From positions 50,956,730-51,020,729 of the forward strand of contig NC_134103.1 in the NCBI RefSeq assembly GCF_000715075.1: 64,000 nucleotides of DNA, in the 5' to 3' direction. Below are positions 44,213 to 56,219 of the stretch, one piece after another. The DNA comes from Nicotiana tabacum. Taxonomy: Eukaryota > Streptophyta > Magnoliopsida > Solanales > Solanaceae. The translations under genes were made by a program, and so were the position numbers. The notes beneath the pieces were generated by a model, which saw only the letters and a list, made by a program, of their open reading frames with translations, had not been told where the DNA came from and did no database searches. Each line of letters starts with the position of its first letter. Positions within the stretch are counted from its first letter, which is position 1.

Positions 44213-45041
44213 CTATTTGAACAGATGCTGCAAACTCCGATGATCAGTGTAAATCTCACAATGGACCCCGTACAAATAGTGTCGCCAAATCTTCAAGGCG
44301 TGAACGATAGCTGCTAAATCAAGGTCAAGGACAAGATAGTTCTTCTCATGAGGCTTCAACTGGCGTGAAGCATAAGCAATCACTCTACCCTCCTGCATCA
44401 GAACACACCCAATACCGATCTGCGAGGCATCACAATACACTATGTAAGAACTAGAAGCTGATGGTATAACTAGAACTGGAGTCGTGGTCAAAGCAGTCTT
44501 GAGCTTCTGAAAGCTCTCCTCGCACTCCTCCGACCACCTGAAAGGAGCACCCTTTTGGGTCAATTTAGTCAAGGGCGATGCAATAGATGAGAAGCCCTCT
44601 ACAAAACGACGGTAATAACCAGCCAAATCGAGAAAACTCCGAATCTCCGCGGCTGAGAATGGTCTGGGCCAATTTTGAATCGCCTCTATCTTCTTCGGGT
44701 CTACCTGAATACCCTCACTGGACACCACGTGTCCCAATAACGCCACTGAACTGAGCCAAATCTCACACTTGGAGAACTTTGCATAAAGCTTCACTTCCTT
44801 CAACTGCTGTAACACAATCCTCAGATGCTGGGCATGCTACTCCTGGCTACGAGAGTACACTAGGATGTCATCAATGAATACAATAACGAACGAGTCAAGA
44901 TAAGGTTGAAACACATTGTTCATCAGATGCATGAACGTTGCTGGGGCATTGGTCAGCCCAAAATACATCACAATAAAACTCATAATGGCCATATCGGGTA
45001 CTGAAAGCTGTCTTAAGAATATCTGAGTCCCGAATCTTCAG
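44213..45041 (-). pseudogene. Element H: reverse transcriptase C-terminal half and RNase H
   Basis: Minus strand. The catalytic [11 protein letters not shown] block lies near 44,850-44,890 and is intact, preceded by [16 protein letters not shown]. The connection domain ([25 protein letters not shown]) and RNase H ([39 protein letters not shown]) follow. Stop codons include TAG at the YHQ position near 45,040 and one near 44,836. Homologous to 38,600-39,400, which makes the deletion in that element measurable. Confidence 0.9.
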
Positions 45042-46106
45042 CTAGTGATACCCTGTCCTCAAATCAATCTTGTAGAACACCCTCACTCCCTGAAGCTGGT
45101 CAAACAAATCATCAATACGCGTCAATGGATACTTGTTCTTGATTGTGACCTTGTTCAACTGCCTGTAATCAATGTACATTCTCATAGTACCATCCTTCTT
45201 CTTTACAAATAGAACCGGTCCACCCCAAGGTGACACGCTAGGCCGAATAAACCCATTATCAAGGAGTTCCTGAAGTTGTTCCTTCAACTCCGCCGGTGCC
45301 ATACGATACGGTGGAATAGAAATGGGCTGAGTGCCCAGCACCAAATCAATACCGAAGTCAATGTCCCTATTAGGCGGCATGCCAGGCAGGTCTGCAGGAA
45401 ACATATCCGGGAAATCACACACCACAGGAACAAAATCAATAACAGGGACCTCTGCACTAACATCCCTCACAAAAGCCAAATAGGATAGACAACCCTTCTC
45501 AACCATCCGTTGAGCTTTCAAGTATGAAATCACTCTACTGGGAACATAGTCTATAAAACTGCTCCACTCAACTCTCGGCAACCCTGGCATCGCTAACGTC
45601 ATGGTCTTAGCGTAACAATCTAAAACATCATGACATGGAGACAACCAATCCATACCCAATATCACATCAAAATCGACCATACTAAGCAGCAAAAGATCTA
45701 CGCTGGTCTCTAAACCACCAATAGTCACCACACATGACCGATATATACGGTCCACAATAATAGTATCGCCCACAGGAGTAGATACATGAATAGATGAAAC
45801 TAGAGACTCGCGAGGCATATCCAGAAAATGAGCGAAATATGAAGACACATATGAATAAATGGAACCAGGGTCAAATAATACAGAGGCATCTCTATGGCAA
45901 ACTGAGACAATACCTATAATCACAATATCCGAAGCAATGGTATCTGGTCTGGCAGAGAGCATAGAAACGAGCTTGGCCGCCCCTTGATCGGCCTCCCCCT
46001 CTAGGGCGACCCCTAGCTGACTAAACCCCGCCCCTAGCTGGCTAGGCGGGTGGTGAAGAAACTGGTGTTGATGCCATTGGCCGAGAACTCTACTGTGGAG
46101 TTCCAC
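45042..46106 (-). pseudogene. Element H: protease and reverse transcriptase N-terminal half
   Basis: A 354-codon minus-strand frame. The aspartic protease carries [14 protein letters not shown] (DPGS) and [14 protein letters not shown]. Reverse transcriptase follows with [46 protein letters not shown] and [11 protein letters not shown], ending at a TAG where Gln is expected. Tekay/Del-type chromovirus by motif style, clearly diverged from the element at 33,552. Confidence 0.93.
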
Positions 46107-47161
46107 CCAACAACCTAGGGCAATCTCTTAATATGACCAAAATCTCCGCACTCGAAATAGCCCCTCCTATGACGGAACTGCTACTCCTGATGCCCCGAAG
46201 AACTACCCGTAGACACCTAAGCTGACGAGGCAAGGTGAGAACTGTGCGCTGGTAGTGCACTGAATGAAGACTGACCCTGCTGATAGTTGTGTGAACCATG
46301 GCCAGATGATGCACCATGGTGAACTGGGCGAGCCGTCTGAGCATGTCTTAAAGGACGACCTCTACCGTGGTGGAACTGACCCCTAGAAGGAACACCGCTA
46401 AATCCACCCTGACTACGAGACCTCTTGGCCTCCCTCTCAACCCGATCCTAGCTACGAACCATCTCAATCTGACGAGCAATATCGACAACCTCGTCGAAAG
46501 TAGCACCAGAGACACTATCTCTAGTCATAAGCAATCGCAGCTAAAAAGTGAGGCCATCTATGAACCTCCTGATCCTCTCCCTATCTGTGGGAACCAAGCA
46601 GATTGCATGACGGGCCAAATCTGAAAATCTCATCTCATACTGCATCACAGATATATCACCTTGACGAAGCAGCTCGAACTACCTGCGTAGCTCCTCTCTG
46701 CGGGACTGAGGCACGAACTTTACCAGGAATAGACCAGAGAACTGCTGCCAGGTAAGGGATATTGCGCCGACCGGCCTACGCCTCTCGTAAGCCTCCCACC
46801 AACTGAAGGCAGCCCCAGAGAACTAAAAAGTAGTGAACGAGACCCCACTGGTCTCTAGAATATCAGTTGTACGGAGTATCCTCTAACACCTATCCAAGAA
46901 GCCCTGTGCATCCTCTCACTCGGCACCACTGAAAGATTGAGGCTGGAGTCTCCCAAACCTCTCCAATCAACGTTGCTCATCATTAATCATGACAGGAACC
47001 ACATAGTCCTGAGCAGCTGCAGTCGGTTGGGCTGGTGGTGCCCCCGGTGTTTGGAATCCCTATAGCACCTGCTATGGTGTGCGCGTGGCAGGAGTCTGAG
47101 CACCTCCCCCAGCCTGAGAAGTGGTTGCTGCGGCCGGAGCAGATACCGCCTGAGTAAGACT
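46107..47161 (-). pseudogene. Element H gag, C-terminal part
   Basis: Minus strand, several stops and frameshifts. Near 46,140-46,190 the zinc knuckle is degenerate: ECGDFGHIK is present, but the flanking Cys residues are altered. Upstream lie the Gly/Ser/Gln-rich linker, the capsid region (SFSGAE, EDAQGFLD, near 46,900) and a Pro/Ala/Thr-rich segment. The solo LTR at 47,167 separates it from the gag N-terminus. Confidence 0.82.
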
Positions 47162-47920
47162 AGTATTATCACGCCCCAAACTCGGGGAGCGCGACCGGCG
47201 CTCAACCGAGAGAACCCGGCCGAGCAAGCCTGTTAGATTTTCTTCTACCCAAACTCATCTATGAATAAAGAAGAGATGTACTCCATTAATCAACACTGAA
47301 AAAATTTCTTTAATAACTTTCATTTCATTCCCATTAGCAGCTTTATTTATAAATTTCAAAATATTACGAGTTTATAGAATTAATGAAAAACATGATTTCC
47401 AAGCACCAACATTTCTAGTTCAATTCCCAGCATCAACCATAACCCACAATTTGTCTACGGAGCCTCTAAGTACAATAGAAGAGTAATATGAAAATACCGG
47501 TAACAAGGCCCCAGTTATACCTCAAAACACGGTACATGAGAAACAAAAGATATATGACCCCGAAATGAAGTGGGGCTCACCAAATCAGCTGAAAAGAGTG
47601 TATTGCTTATCACTGATCAATGTCTCCTGCTGTGGAACCACCTTCATCCATTTAAAAATGCAGCGCCCCCGGCAAAAGGGACGTTAGTACCGTTGAATAG
47701 CACTAGTATGTATAATTAAACACCATCTCAATAGAATGACAAATAATACAAACAAGATTATCTTAATATCAATGAAAGCCTTAATCAACATCAAACCTCA
47801 ATTTAGGATCAAGACAGTGTTCAAATTAATTTCCATATCTCACATTGGAAGATTTTTAGTATCGATATTCCATTATTCACAAGACCATTATTCACAATAC
47901 CAATGTTCACAATACCAATG

Positions 47921-48265
47921 CCACCGTACTTTTAGCACGAAGTCCATTCACGACCCGATCGGCTAGGCTATCTCATTAGAGAATCAACCACAATTACTAT
48001 CAATACCAATACCACCGTAAGTTTAGCACGGAGTACGATCACGACCCGATCGGCTAGGCTATCTTATTAGAGAATCAACCACAATTACTATCAATACCAA
48101 TACCACCGTAAGTTTAGCACGGAGTCCGATCACGACCCGATCGGCTAGGCTATCTCATTAGAGAATCAACTACAATTACTATCAATACCAATACCACCGT
48201 AAATTTAGCACGGAGTCCGATAATGACCCGATCAGCTATGTTGTCCTATTTGAGACATCAACATT
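47921..48265. repeat. Four 91 bp tandem units in the solo LTR
   Basis: CCACCGTA begins at 47,921, 48,012, 48,103 and 48,194, an exact 91 bp period. Units are more alike here than in the 1,805-2,140 array. Confidence 0.92.
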
Positions 48266-49295
48266 TTTATATCAATCATCGCATTTCATATTACTTTAAC
48301 ATCTTTTCATTTCATTGGCACTAATGACCATAATTCTAAGATCATTCTTGGCATGTTGGCCATATTCAGTATTTCATGCTACCTTATCAATTTCAAATAA
48401 CATTACCATCATCAACAACAAATACAATTCAAATCAAGGTGTGTAGTACACATGTGAGCAATTTAGAGTCTAAGTCACATAGAGATATTTCACAAAATTT
48501 GGCATAATATCCTTCATTTGAACTTGACTTAAAGTCGAAACATTATTAATGCACAGCCCATATTTTAACACATCTTGAATTGGTAACATAACATGAATAA
48601 AGCATTTGGGATACTTGTTGAACATATATCTTTCAACCCAATTTTACTCGGAATAGCCAGTTTCATAATTAATCACTCGGGACTTACATAATTTACATGA
48701 ATATCGTGGGATTCAATTCTAAGAGAATAGTTTAGCCAACATACCTCACTTGAGCTTCCTTACACTCTAAATATTCCGTAATTCTTAGCAACTTCAATCT
48801 ATTTTAGAAATATAACAAATTGCACCAAAATTAGGAAGATGATCATGGTTCTAGCTCACTTGAGTATTTTATCAAACACTAGGTGTGCATAAGGCTTCAA
48901 GGTCCTTTTTATGAAGGATTCCATCATCCCACAATCCAATATTTACCATTTTTAGCTCAACAATCTTCTTACACCCTTTGATAACACATGCATGTAAAAT
49001 AAACAACCCTCATGTCCAAATATTATCTTGCTAATTATCCATTCCTACACAAAATTCGAAATTGAGGGTTAGGGTGTAGAATCTTACCTCTAGGATGAAG
49101 ACCTAGTGAGTTTCCCTCCTTAATCTTCCAAAACTTGAGCAAGAATTGAAGAACAATTATTGAAGAACACCTTCTCACTCTAGGGCACTCTCTCTCACTC
49201 TAAAGTGTTAGATTATTGCTCAAAAATGGCCCAAAGAGTGTATTTAACTAAATAGGGTCGGGATTTAAAAATCCAAAAATGGAGCTCCGAAACGG

Positions 49296-49545
49296 TTATG
49301 CGGTCGCATATGCGACCGCATAATGGATATGCGGACCGCATAATGGTCACATACTTGCTGACAAAACTGATCAAAAATCTGTCTGTGTATGCGGTCACTA
49401 TGCGGTCCGCATAACTGTTATGCGGTTGCATAGTCGACCGCATAGCTGCTGCCAGATTTGGCCCTCTCCTGCTCGCTTCTGCGGCCATTATGCGTCCCGT
49501 AGAGTGATTATGCAGTCGCATAATGGACCGCATAAATGTATTTTT
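49296..49545. repeat. GCGG/CCGC palindrome island in solo LTR
   Basis: Includes ATGCGGTCGCATATGCGAC, TATGCGGACCGCATAATGG, ATGCGGTCCGCATAA and TGCAGTCGCATAATGGACC. Located about 170-420 bp from the LTR 5' end, like the island in its relative at 3,180-3,420. Confidence 0.8.
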
Positions 49546-49721
49546 CCGCCAAAAAATTTACTTTACTTTCCCATGCATTGTTCAACACAAAAAGTCCAAA
49601 GAATTTCTACAATCCTCAAACACGTAAGCCTAGTCCAGAACCATGAAACATTATTTTATTTTTAAATTTTACCGGGCTTTACACTTAAGTACTTTGAAAT
49701 TTTCCTGGGTGTTACAGGTAC

Positions 49722-49965
49722 ATGCGGTCAGCACCTCCTGAAGGTCTGGAATCACAATAGGCACAGGTGGTGCCTGAGTTGGTCCCACAGGCTCATCCAT
49801 AACCGGAGCCTTCTCCTAAACTGGGGAAACTGGCGGATCCGCAGGTGCTTCCCTAGCTGTAGTGCGAGCTGCACCTCTGCCCCTACCGCGGCCTCGGCAT
49901 CTCGCGGCCCTGACTTGTGGCACCGGTGGCTGTCCATCCTACCCCGTAGTACGCGTTCTCACCAT
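49722..49965 (-). pseudogene. Element H gag, N-terminal part
   Basis: Minus-strand start MVRTRTTG at ATG 49,965, then an Arg/Gly-rich RGRGRGRGAAR run and a Pro-rich segment. Two nonsense codons are visible. The frame leads to LTAC at the solo LTR junction. Placed correctly between the primer-binding site and the rest of gag. Confidence 0.82.
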
Positions 49966-50150
49966 CTGTGAGAGAATTAGAACAACGAAAATTTAGTTAC
50001 CAGAATTAAAAGATTTGCACGACAGAATACAAGAAAGTGAAACTTTCCTAACGGTTAGGCAGCCTCTCGAAGATAAGTACAGATGTCTCTGTACCGATCT
50101 GCAAGACTCTACTAAACCTGCTCATGACTCGTGAGACCTATGTAACCTAG

Positions 50151-50162
50151 GCTCTGATGCCA
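50151..50162 (-). promoter_or_regulatory. Primer-binding site of element H
   Basis: The complement reads TGGCATCAGAGC, one mismatch from the tRNA-iMet primer sequence. It lies three bases inside the LTR end at 50,166. Confidence 0.85.
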
Positions 50163-50165
50163 ACT

Positions 50166-50320
50166 TGTCACGGACAAAACCTAACCCGTTGTGATGGCGC
50201 CTATCATGATACTAGGCAAGCCGACATTTCCAAAATACTTTCAACATTTAACATAAATGAATTAAGAATCTAAAATGATTGGAGTTTTTCATAAAAAAGG
50301 GGGTAAAACCCAATACCATC
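50166..50320 (-). mobile_element. Element H 5' LTR remnant (155 bp)
   Basis: Starts TGTCACGGACAAAACCTAACCC and matches the first 155 bp of the copies at 28,316 and 29,997, then stops abruptly within AAACCCAATA, where the next LTR begins. About 2.3 kb of the 5' LTR and the expected flank are missing. Confidence 0.85.
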
Positions 50321-52645
50321 CAGAAGCGAGAAAGGTAGCTGGGCGTGAGGATCGCAATGGCGGGCGCTTGGACGCACTTGCGTAACCGCAGATGCGGTTC
50401 AAGTGCGCAGAAGCGCGATCGCAGAAGCGGCTTAAGGACCACAGGTGTGAGGTTTTGCTGAGTGAGGCTGTTTCGCAGAAGCGAGGAATTACCGCAGAAG
50501 CGGTGGTTACCGATGCGACGATTTGACCACAAATGAGGAATAGCTTGGCAGAGTTTTAAAAATCGAGGTTTTGGTTCTCTCTTCATATTTTGAGATGTGG
50601 GACTCTGATTGAGGCGAATGTCGAAGCAAATTTCATCACAAGGATTGGGGTAAGTGTTCTCTACTTAGTTTTGATTATATTCCATGAATCTATCTTCAAT
50701 TTAGCAATTGGTTGATAAATTTTAAAGAGGAAATTGGGGGTTTTGGCCTAAAGTTTCATAATATGATTTTTTTTAGATTTGAACACCGATTTGGAGTCGG
50801 ATTTAAGTGAAACTAGTATGGTTGGACTCGTAATTGAATGGGTTGTCGGATTTTTTGAGTTTTGTCGAGTTTCGAAGCATTGGCCCCAGTGTGATTTTTG
50901 GACAGATTTGGGATTTGATGTTGAATTCGATCTTTATCATTTGTAATTGCTCCCTTGGGCTTTATCTGATGTATCTGAGTTGCTTTTGGCTATTTTTGAG
51001 CCATTCGGAGGTCGCTACGTGCATGATGGCATTTTTGGAGCATCGCTTGGCTTGCTCGGTGTTGGAATTAGCTTGTTCAAGATAAGTAACTCTTCTAAAC
51101 TTAGTGATGAGGGTATGAAACCCCAAATTACATATTGTGTGATTGGTATTGAGGTGACGCGCATGCTAGGTTACGGGCGTGTGGGTGTACACCCTGTGAA
51201 TGGTGATTTCCATTATTTCCATGGCACTGTATAGTGGCCCTAGTTTCATTGATATCTGTGTCTTCACAATATGATATAGTAACTAAGCTGTCAATCATGC
51301 TAAATATCATGTTTAGGCTTTATGCTGATATTGTTAGGACCCATAGAGGTCGTTGCTTGCTGTCATCTCACTGATTTCATTGATATTTCGTACTCAGTGG
51401 GTGACACTAGAGAGATTGATCACTGAGTGAGGCCGAGAGCCTGATTATGAGTGACTGTTATGGGATCGGGCTGCACGCCACAACCGTTATATTGATGATT
51501 ATGATAGCGCTTGGGCTGCAGGAGCCCCTCCGGAGTCTGTAACACACCCCTAGTGAGCGCGGATGATACTATTGAGGGATGGATTTCCCTGGACATGGAT
51601 TTGTCTGAAGTACTTACTACCTGAAGATGGATTTCTCCACAGGGTTGGATTGCCCTTTTTCCTCGGTACTGGGTGACTCAGTGTTGTATATGTTTTTGGA
51701 TGTATTTCCCTGGGCCGTATGGGCCATATACATAACCGAGTAGTTGAGCGTGATGAGTGAAAAGTGAGAAGCAGTGAGATTGAGTACTCTGAGAGTGTGA
51801 GTATATGATTCATCTCTGAGATACATGGCATTGGCATGCACACATGACATACATGCATAGAGACGCATTTTCCTCATGATGTACGGTATCAAGCCATTGA
51901 TGACTTTTACACACAGTGATATGTGAGCATAGAGAGGTATTTCAGACTTGCTATCTGGAAAGGAAATGAAACATCTTACTTATTTTGGAAAGGATTTTTG
52001 AAAAAATTTCAGTTTTCAAACTATCTCATACTTTTCGACGATTTGTGTAAAGGATTTGGGTTTTCACTGTTATTCTTGAAAAGCGGAACTATTTTCGGGA
52101 AAGTGTGATAAAGCTAAGCATTTCATTTCTGAATTGCTTCCTTATTTATATGCTCTACATTGTTATAAATAGTTGTTGGCTATTGGAGTTGGACCCGACC
52201 ATATTCCAGCTCGTCACTACTTTCAACCTAAGGTTAGGTTTGTTACTTATTGAGTATAGGGGGCCGGTTGTACTCATACTACACTTCCTGCACATTGCGT
52301 GTAGATTTCAAATGCTAATGTTATTGTGTTTGATGGGAGCTAGATTGGAAGATGTACCTGCGTCTCTGTTGCAGCTGCCTCTTGTTCATTGTAGCCTTAG
52401 ATTTTAAAACTCTGTTTATGTACTTTTCAAACAGAAAGTGTATTTAGTTCATATCAGCTTTGTAAACTCTATTCTTAGAAGCTCGTGATTTGTACTACCA
52501 GTCCTTGGGGAATGTATAAGATTCAGATAATTCCTTTGTTTAATTATCTTATTAAAAAGTTAATTGAAATTGGATAGTTATTAGTTGGCTTACCTAGAGG
52601 GTTGGGTTATGTGGCATCACGACTTGTGGATTTTGGGTCGTGACA
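50321..52645 (+). mobile_element. 5' LTR (family U) in plus orientation, left-truncated
   Basis: Ends GGGTCGTGACA at 52,645, with a primer-binding site after it. The left edge is a junction with element H and lacks a TG terminus. It is the inverted counterpart of 56,886-59,035: for example, the block near 51,160-51,200 (ACGGGCGTGTGGGTGTACAC) matches the complement near 58,300. It shares the GACTCCGGAGGGGCTCC-type block with the H LTR. It begins with a GCAGAAGCGG island (50,325-50,520). Short ORFs at 50,834-51,234 show no motif. Confidence 0.82.
50325..50520. repeat. GCAGAAGCGG/CCGCAGA island
   Basis: Repeated CAGAAGCGCGATCGCAGAAG, CCGCAGATGCGG, CCGCAGAAGCGG and TTCGCAGAAGCG blocks at the left end of this LTR. 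A fourth sequence version of the CpG-rich short-palindrome cluster. Confidence 0.75.
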
Positions 52646-55600
52646 GATTGGTATCAGAGCTCTAGGTTCATAGGTTCTACAAGTCATGAGCAAGTGTCTA
52701 GTAGAGTCTTGCGGATCGGTATGATGACGTCCATACCTATCTTCGAGAGGCTACAGACATTTAGGATATACTTCCCATCTTTCTTTCATTATCGTGCGGC
52801 ATTGATTCAGCTTGAGGTGTAATACTTTGAATTCCTTCCACGTATTCATATGCACACGTGAGCGCTCGGTATCGGCTGTGCATTGACGGCTGGTGATTTC
52901 CTGGATGAGGGCGAGATGTGATTTCTGTGTGTTGATGATGGACAAGTCTAGGGGAATTGAGGCTGGGTTTTGACTGTAGTTGGAGCACTGAGGTGTTGAC
53001 TGCGTGAGCATGTGCTTTTTGATTTATATGTCCGGTACTGCTATTAGTAGAATTGGTGGTTGGATGGTTATGTGATGAGTATGATGTGACAGCGAGATGT
53101 GTTCATATGATTTGAATGTGATGAGAAGGGTTTGCTTGAGGTGTAGAAAGAACTATTTGGTGCTTGATTTCCATCTTGATTTGACGTATAGTCTCGTGTT
53201 ATGGGTATGTTGAAGGATCCTTTTTATGTTTTTAGTTGAGGAGTAGAGTAGATTTTCATGTCGTGATATGACTTCAGACTAGGGAAGATTAAGTGGTTGT
53301 GTAATAGTTATGATTGTGGAAGGGTACAGAACGATGTCAGTTTGAGGCTAAGCAGGTAGGTTATCTCCTGCGGGATGTCCTGAGGTTGTGTGATCCCTAT
53401 GTTGTTTTGTTGAGAGTTCTCTTTTACCAGTAAATTATATGTAGTGCAATTTGAGTTTGGATCGCTTGTGGAAGTTGGCTTGACTGTTATGAGGATGAAT
53501 GCGAAATTTGCAAATGATTTGAGGTATTATGTGGTTTGTGTTACATGAGCTTGGGAAGGATTTAGTTGAATCCTATTACGGTGTTATGCCAGTATGGGGG
53601 TGGCTATTGTAAGTTATAAGATGCTTTATCCCTTGGCCTTGTGCCAAGTGGGGGAGTCTGCTATCGAAGGGTTGCTTGCACAGTTATGTGTTGTATTGGT
53701 TTCAGTTTGAGGTATACTGGTGAATCAGTTATGGCTTACAGAGGTTGAGATCAAGGGTGACTCGAGTAAAGGAAATTTTGGATAAGGGTTGTGTTGTGCT
53801 TTATCGGTATATGAGAAACATTGGATGATTGAGTTGTTATATGTAAAGGATGTAGCGTGCATGGGGTATGGATTCACTCGGTTGCTTAGAAGAGTGGATT
53901 ACTTCCTTGGGTGTTGTTGTGCTAATGGGGCACATGTCGTTCGGTTCGTTTGGTCAATTTAATTAAGACCTGAGTAGAGTGGAAGACTGTCAAGAATGGT
54001 TCTAATAGATGCAAGATTTAAATGTGGCAGTTAAGAATTTTGCGGATTTGTGCATGGCTAAAATCGGAGGGTTACACTGGATGGTGTCGAGACTCGGAGT
54101 ATTTCTACATCATTGTGGATTCTACATTTCAGTATCAGGAAGGTAAGATGAACAGCTTGAAATTCACAGAAGGTCTTTTCAGAGTGGGTATCTCGATTGT
54201 GGTACTTTTGTGGTGCTTAAGAGAGCATTCAGTGACTTATGAGCCTTAGGGCGATATGGTTTTATGCTAGGGTCTCATGTGGTGAGTCTTCGGTTGAGGA
54301 TTGAAGTATTATGGCAAAGAGAAGTATCAATTTGAAGGTAATTTAGAAGGAACTCGGAGAATTAGGACACTTTAGTAACGGGTTGGATCAGCATGGTAAC
54401 AGATGCGATTGGCTCTTTTGGTGCTTATGATGTAGTGAGTATCTACAGGTGTTTTGTGGTGATACTCTTGGGTTTTGACGGCCTTCATAGCCTGGTTGAG
54501 TTGGAGGGGTTCAGTCCTGACGATTTGGTTTTGTGTAAATGGGATTCAGAGAGTTCTTGATGGTTTCTACCACGGTTAGAGATGTATATTTCCTACTGGC
54601 ATGAGAAGCATGTGATGTATAGTGATTTTCTCCTAGATGGGATCAAATGGAAAGTTCTTGGCTAATTAAGTATGCAGTTGCTTGTGACTCAGAGTGGATT
54701 ACGAAACTGTCGTATTTTTCGTATGATGGCATGGTATGTGCGGTGTGTTGTGTAGGATTGAGAATTGCATGGGTAAGGTCACGGTTCAATTTTGAAGGGA
54801 AGGTCATGAGTCCTTAGGCAGCATGGACGATTTCGGACGACTAGGTAAATGATATTACTATCTGGTATGGCTTGATGAGGGTATACATTTCAGAAGGGGC
54901 AATGTGTTTTGATTTATGGATACTTCATTGGTAGTGCGACACTCTCTTGTTTGATAGACTGTTGATGTTCAAATTTTGCTTTGTGGCACAGAAGAATTAT
55001 AGAAGTATTCCTCGTGGGATGATCGTGTATTGGAGAAGTGTTAGACATTCAGGCGGTGGAGTTGAGATCAGATATGGTGATTCGTGTGTTCTATGGATTT
55101 GGAGACTGGGAGTTCTCATGAGTAGATTGCTTCATGGTTGTGGACTGTGAAAACGTAGCCAAGGTTAGTCAGAAGATAGTATGTGTTGTGATTCAGTTAT
55201 TGTGGACTTTCGGAGGGTTATTTATCTATTGTGGGTGACGAGAGTTGATTTGGGGTTCATTGGTAAGCCCAATATGGATGTGTGTTTTGCACCGAGTCGG
55301 ATTGGTTGGCTCCATACTGCCATTGTTGAGGGATGTGTCATTCGGTTGTTGTTGAGCTTATTCATGTTCTGAAATGATTTGTGAATTACTCTTCTATGCC
55401 ACGAGGAGTTGTGATTCGTTGGTTATACGCACATATGGTGCTGTTCTATTTGAGCTTTATACAGGAATTTGAGCGAGATAAGTATTTGGGTATTGCATGA
55501 TTGATTGCGTGTTGGCTATGTTCTTTTCGGTTTGTGGTATTGTGTTATTTGCTCTCTGTGGTTATGGTAATGCACTTTGGGTACTTGATGTCGAATTTTG

Positions 55601-55805
55601 CGTGGTTATTGATTTTGAGCAAGGTGGCTCGAGGTTTATAATATTGACCAGCGTTGGGATGGGGTCACGCATTGCGGCAAAGTTATGTTGAGATATGATC
55701 CTTTGTGTTGGATTCGTGTGTTTTGGTTCTACGGTGTGTGCTAGGCTCTTAGCATGGTGTTGTGATGGTACTTGTTAAGCTGGCGGGACAGTCCTCTGGT
55801 TTGAG
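52646..55805 (+). mobile_element. Non-coding internal region (~3.2 kb) of the family U element
   Basis: The leader (CTAGTAGAGTCTTGCGGATC) resembles other gypsy leaders, but no gag or pol motif is visible in six frames across 3.2 kb; all ORFs are under 90 codons. It looks like a LARD-type non-autonomous interior, mostly T- and G-rich on this strand. No polypurine tract precedes the 3' LTR fragment, so a deletion removed it. Confidence 0.6.
52649..52660 (+). promoter_or_regulatory. Primer-binding site, initiator-Met tRNA type
   Basis: TGGTATCAGAGC, an exact match, three bases after the LTR end. Confidence 0.93.
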
Positions 55806-56219
55806 GCTTAGGTTTGTTACTTATTGAGTACATGAGGTCGGTTGTACTCATACTATACTTCCTTCACATTGCGTGCAGATTTCGGATGTCGATGTTGCTG
55901 TGTTCGATGGGAGCTGGATTGGAAGATGTACCTGCGTCCCTGTTGTAGCTGCCTCTTGTTCATGGTAGCCTTAGATTTTAAAACTCTGTTTATGTACTTT
56001 TCAAACAGAAAGTGTATTTAGTTCATATCAGCTTTGTAAACTCTATTCTTATAAGCTCATGATTTGTACTACCAGTCCTTGGGGAATGTATAAGATTCAG
56101 ATAATTCCTTTGTTTAATTGTCTTATTAAAAGGTTAATTGAAATTGGATTGTTATTAGTTGGCTTACCTAGCGGGTTGGGTTAGGTGCCATCACGACTAG
56201 TGGATTTTGGGTCGTGACA
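55806..56219 (+). mobile_element. 3' LTR fragment (last ~414 bp) of the family U element
   Basis: Matches 52,228-52,645 closely (GTTTGTTACTTATTGAGTA through to GGGTCGTGACA). The first ~1.9 kb of the LTR is missing. The junction at 55,806 with the interior is a deletion point. Confidence 0.9.

Larger units (their letters stand above)
47167..49716 (-). mobile_element. Solo LTR (2,550 bp) inside element H gag
   Basis: Runs from TATCACGCCCC (expected TGTCACGCCCC with one change) to GGGTGTTACA, with no internal domain, in minus orientation. Gag of element H continues on both sides. The probable target duplication is AGTAT (47,162-47,166) against GGTAC (49,717-49,721), two transitions apart. It is in the same family as the solo LTR at 1,088-3,624, with the same quadruple 91 bp array (47,921-48,265) and a palindrome island (49,296-49,545). 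Confidence 0.88.
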
